From assembly GCF_006715305.1 (NCBI RefSeq), contig NZ_VFMY01000001.1, forward strand, positions 3,224,001-3,288,000: a stretch of DNA of 64,000 bases, written 5' to 3'. Source of the DNA: Arthrobacter sp. SLBN-100 (GTDB lineage Bacteria; Actinomycetota; Actinomycetes; Actinomycetales; Micrococcaceae). Each line of letters starts with the position of its first letter. The first letter of the stretch is position 1. Shown here in pieces: positions 63,787 to 64,000 of the stretch. The notes under the pieces were generated by a model. That model had not been told where the DNA came from. It was given only the letters and a program-made list of their open reading frames with translations, and made no database searches. The position numbers and the translations under genes are program-made.

Positions 63787-64000
63787 GCAACGAACAGCAG
63801 GAGACCTGGAAGGGACGCCCCCCGGCCCAGCGGCACCCGTGGCGCCGCTTCGTAGCCCTCGGCGACTCCTACACGGAAGGAATCGGTGACCCGGAATCAC
63901 GCAGCATCGGCGGGTTCCGCGGCTGGGCTGACCGGGCGGCAGAGGAACTCTCCACCGGGCAGCGCGACTTCGCCTACGCCAACCTTGCCGTGCGGGGGAT
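63783..64000 (+). CDS. SGNH/GDSL hydrolase, 5' part only
   Basis: The first ~72 codons are visible. FVALGDSYTEGIGDPESRS contains the block-I GDS nucleophile motif of SGNH esterases. The ATG overlaps the ANTAR gene stop (ATGA). The rest lies beyond the window, so the Asp-His part of the active site cannot be checked. Confidence 0.8.
   Translation, partial: MSNEQQETWKGRPPAQRHPWRRFVALGDSYTEGIGDPESRSIGGFRGWADRAAEELSTGQRDFAYANLAVRG

Overview
The window is high-GC DNA with actinobacterial traits: very long antisense shadow ORFs, 4-bp ATGA gene overlaps, probable leaderless genes, a mycothiol-type formaldehyde dehydrogenase and a DUF222/HNH (13E12-type) protein. The dimethylglycine oxidase, heterotetrameric sarcosine oxidase, creatinase and levan-fructotransferase-like genes all point to Arthrobacter or a close relative (Pseudarthrobacter, Paenarthrobacter). 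This is a chromosomal region. I saw no rRNA, tRNA, CRISPR array, transposase or phage genes.

Region 1 (1-9.6 kb). A tightly overlapping minus-strand operon glyA-soxB-soxD-soxA-soxG-sdaA turns sarcosine into glycine, serine and pyruvate. It diverges from a GntR/FCD regulator across a 14-bp perfect palindrome. A CynX-type MFS transporter follows the regulator.

Region 2 (9.6-17.4 kb). A levan/fructan locus: a cytoplasmic-looking GH32 protein, an ABC sugar importer (SBP and two permeases) and a LacI regulator are divergent from a Tat-exported GH32 protein resembling levan fructotransferase. The latter is interrupted by one in-frame TGA at an expected Trp codon. Four LacI-like operator half-motifs lie between the two transcription units.

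Region 3 (17.4-28.7 kb). This holds the ribulose-monophosphate pair hxlB-hxlA, an ATPase-LuxR fusion regulator, an IclR regulator, and a GntR-controlled cluster pxpA / MHS transporter / fused pxpBC / biotin carboxylase-BCCP. That cluster supplies all parts of a urea-carboxylase-like enzyme in separate genes.

Region 4 (28.7-46.5 kb). Betaine and creatine catabolism: LysR regulator, gbcA-gbcB (glycine betaine demethylase), a BCCT transporter preceded by a structured-looking leader, purU and dimethylglycine oxidase. Then come a DUF222-HNH gene flanked by direct repeats, an FdhF/YdeP-type molybdo-oxidoreductase, mycothiol-dependent formaldehyde dehydrogenase with an MBL hydrolase, an MHS transporter, creatinase and an IclR regulator. 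With regions 1 and 3 this forms a complete path: betaine to dimethylglycine to sarcosine (also creatine to sarcosine) to glycine to serine to pyruvate. The methyl groups leave as formaldehyde or CH2-THF and are handled by RuMP fixation, mycothiol-linked oxidation, formyl-THF hydrolysis and formate oxidation.

Region 5 (46.5-64 kb). Housekeeping, signalling and stress genes: HAD phosphatase, glycerophosphodiesterase, a c-di-GMP/histidine-kinase cluster, a methyltransferase, small disordered acidic proteins, two SDRs (one like general stress protein 39), glycerate kinase, a DUF6328 membrane protein, a glycosyltransferase, a GAF-ANTAR protein and the start of an SGNH hydrolase. sdaA at the left edge and the SGNH hydrolase at the right edge are cut by the window.
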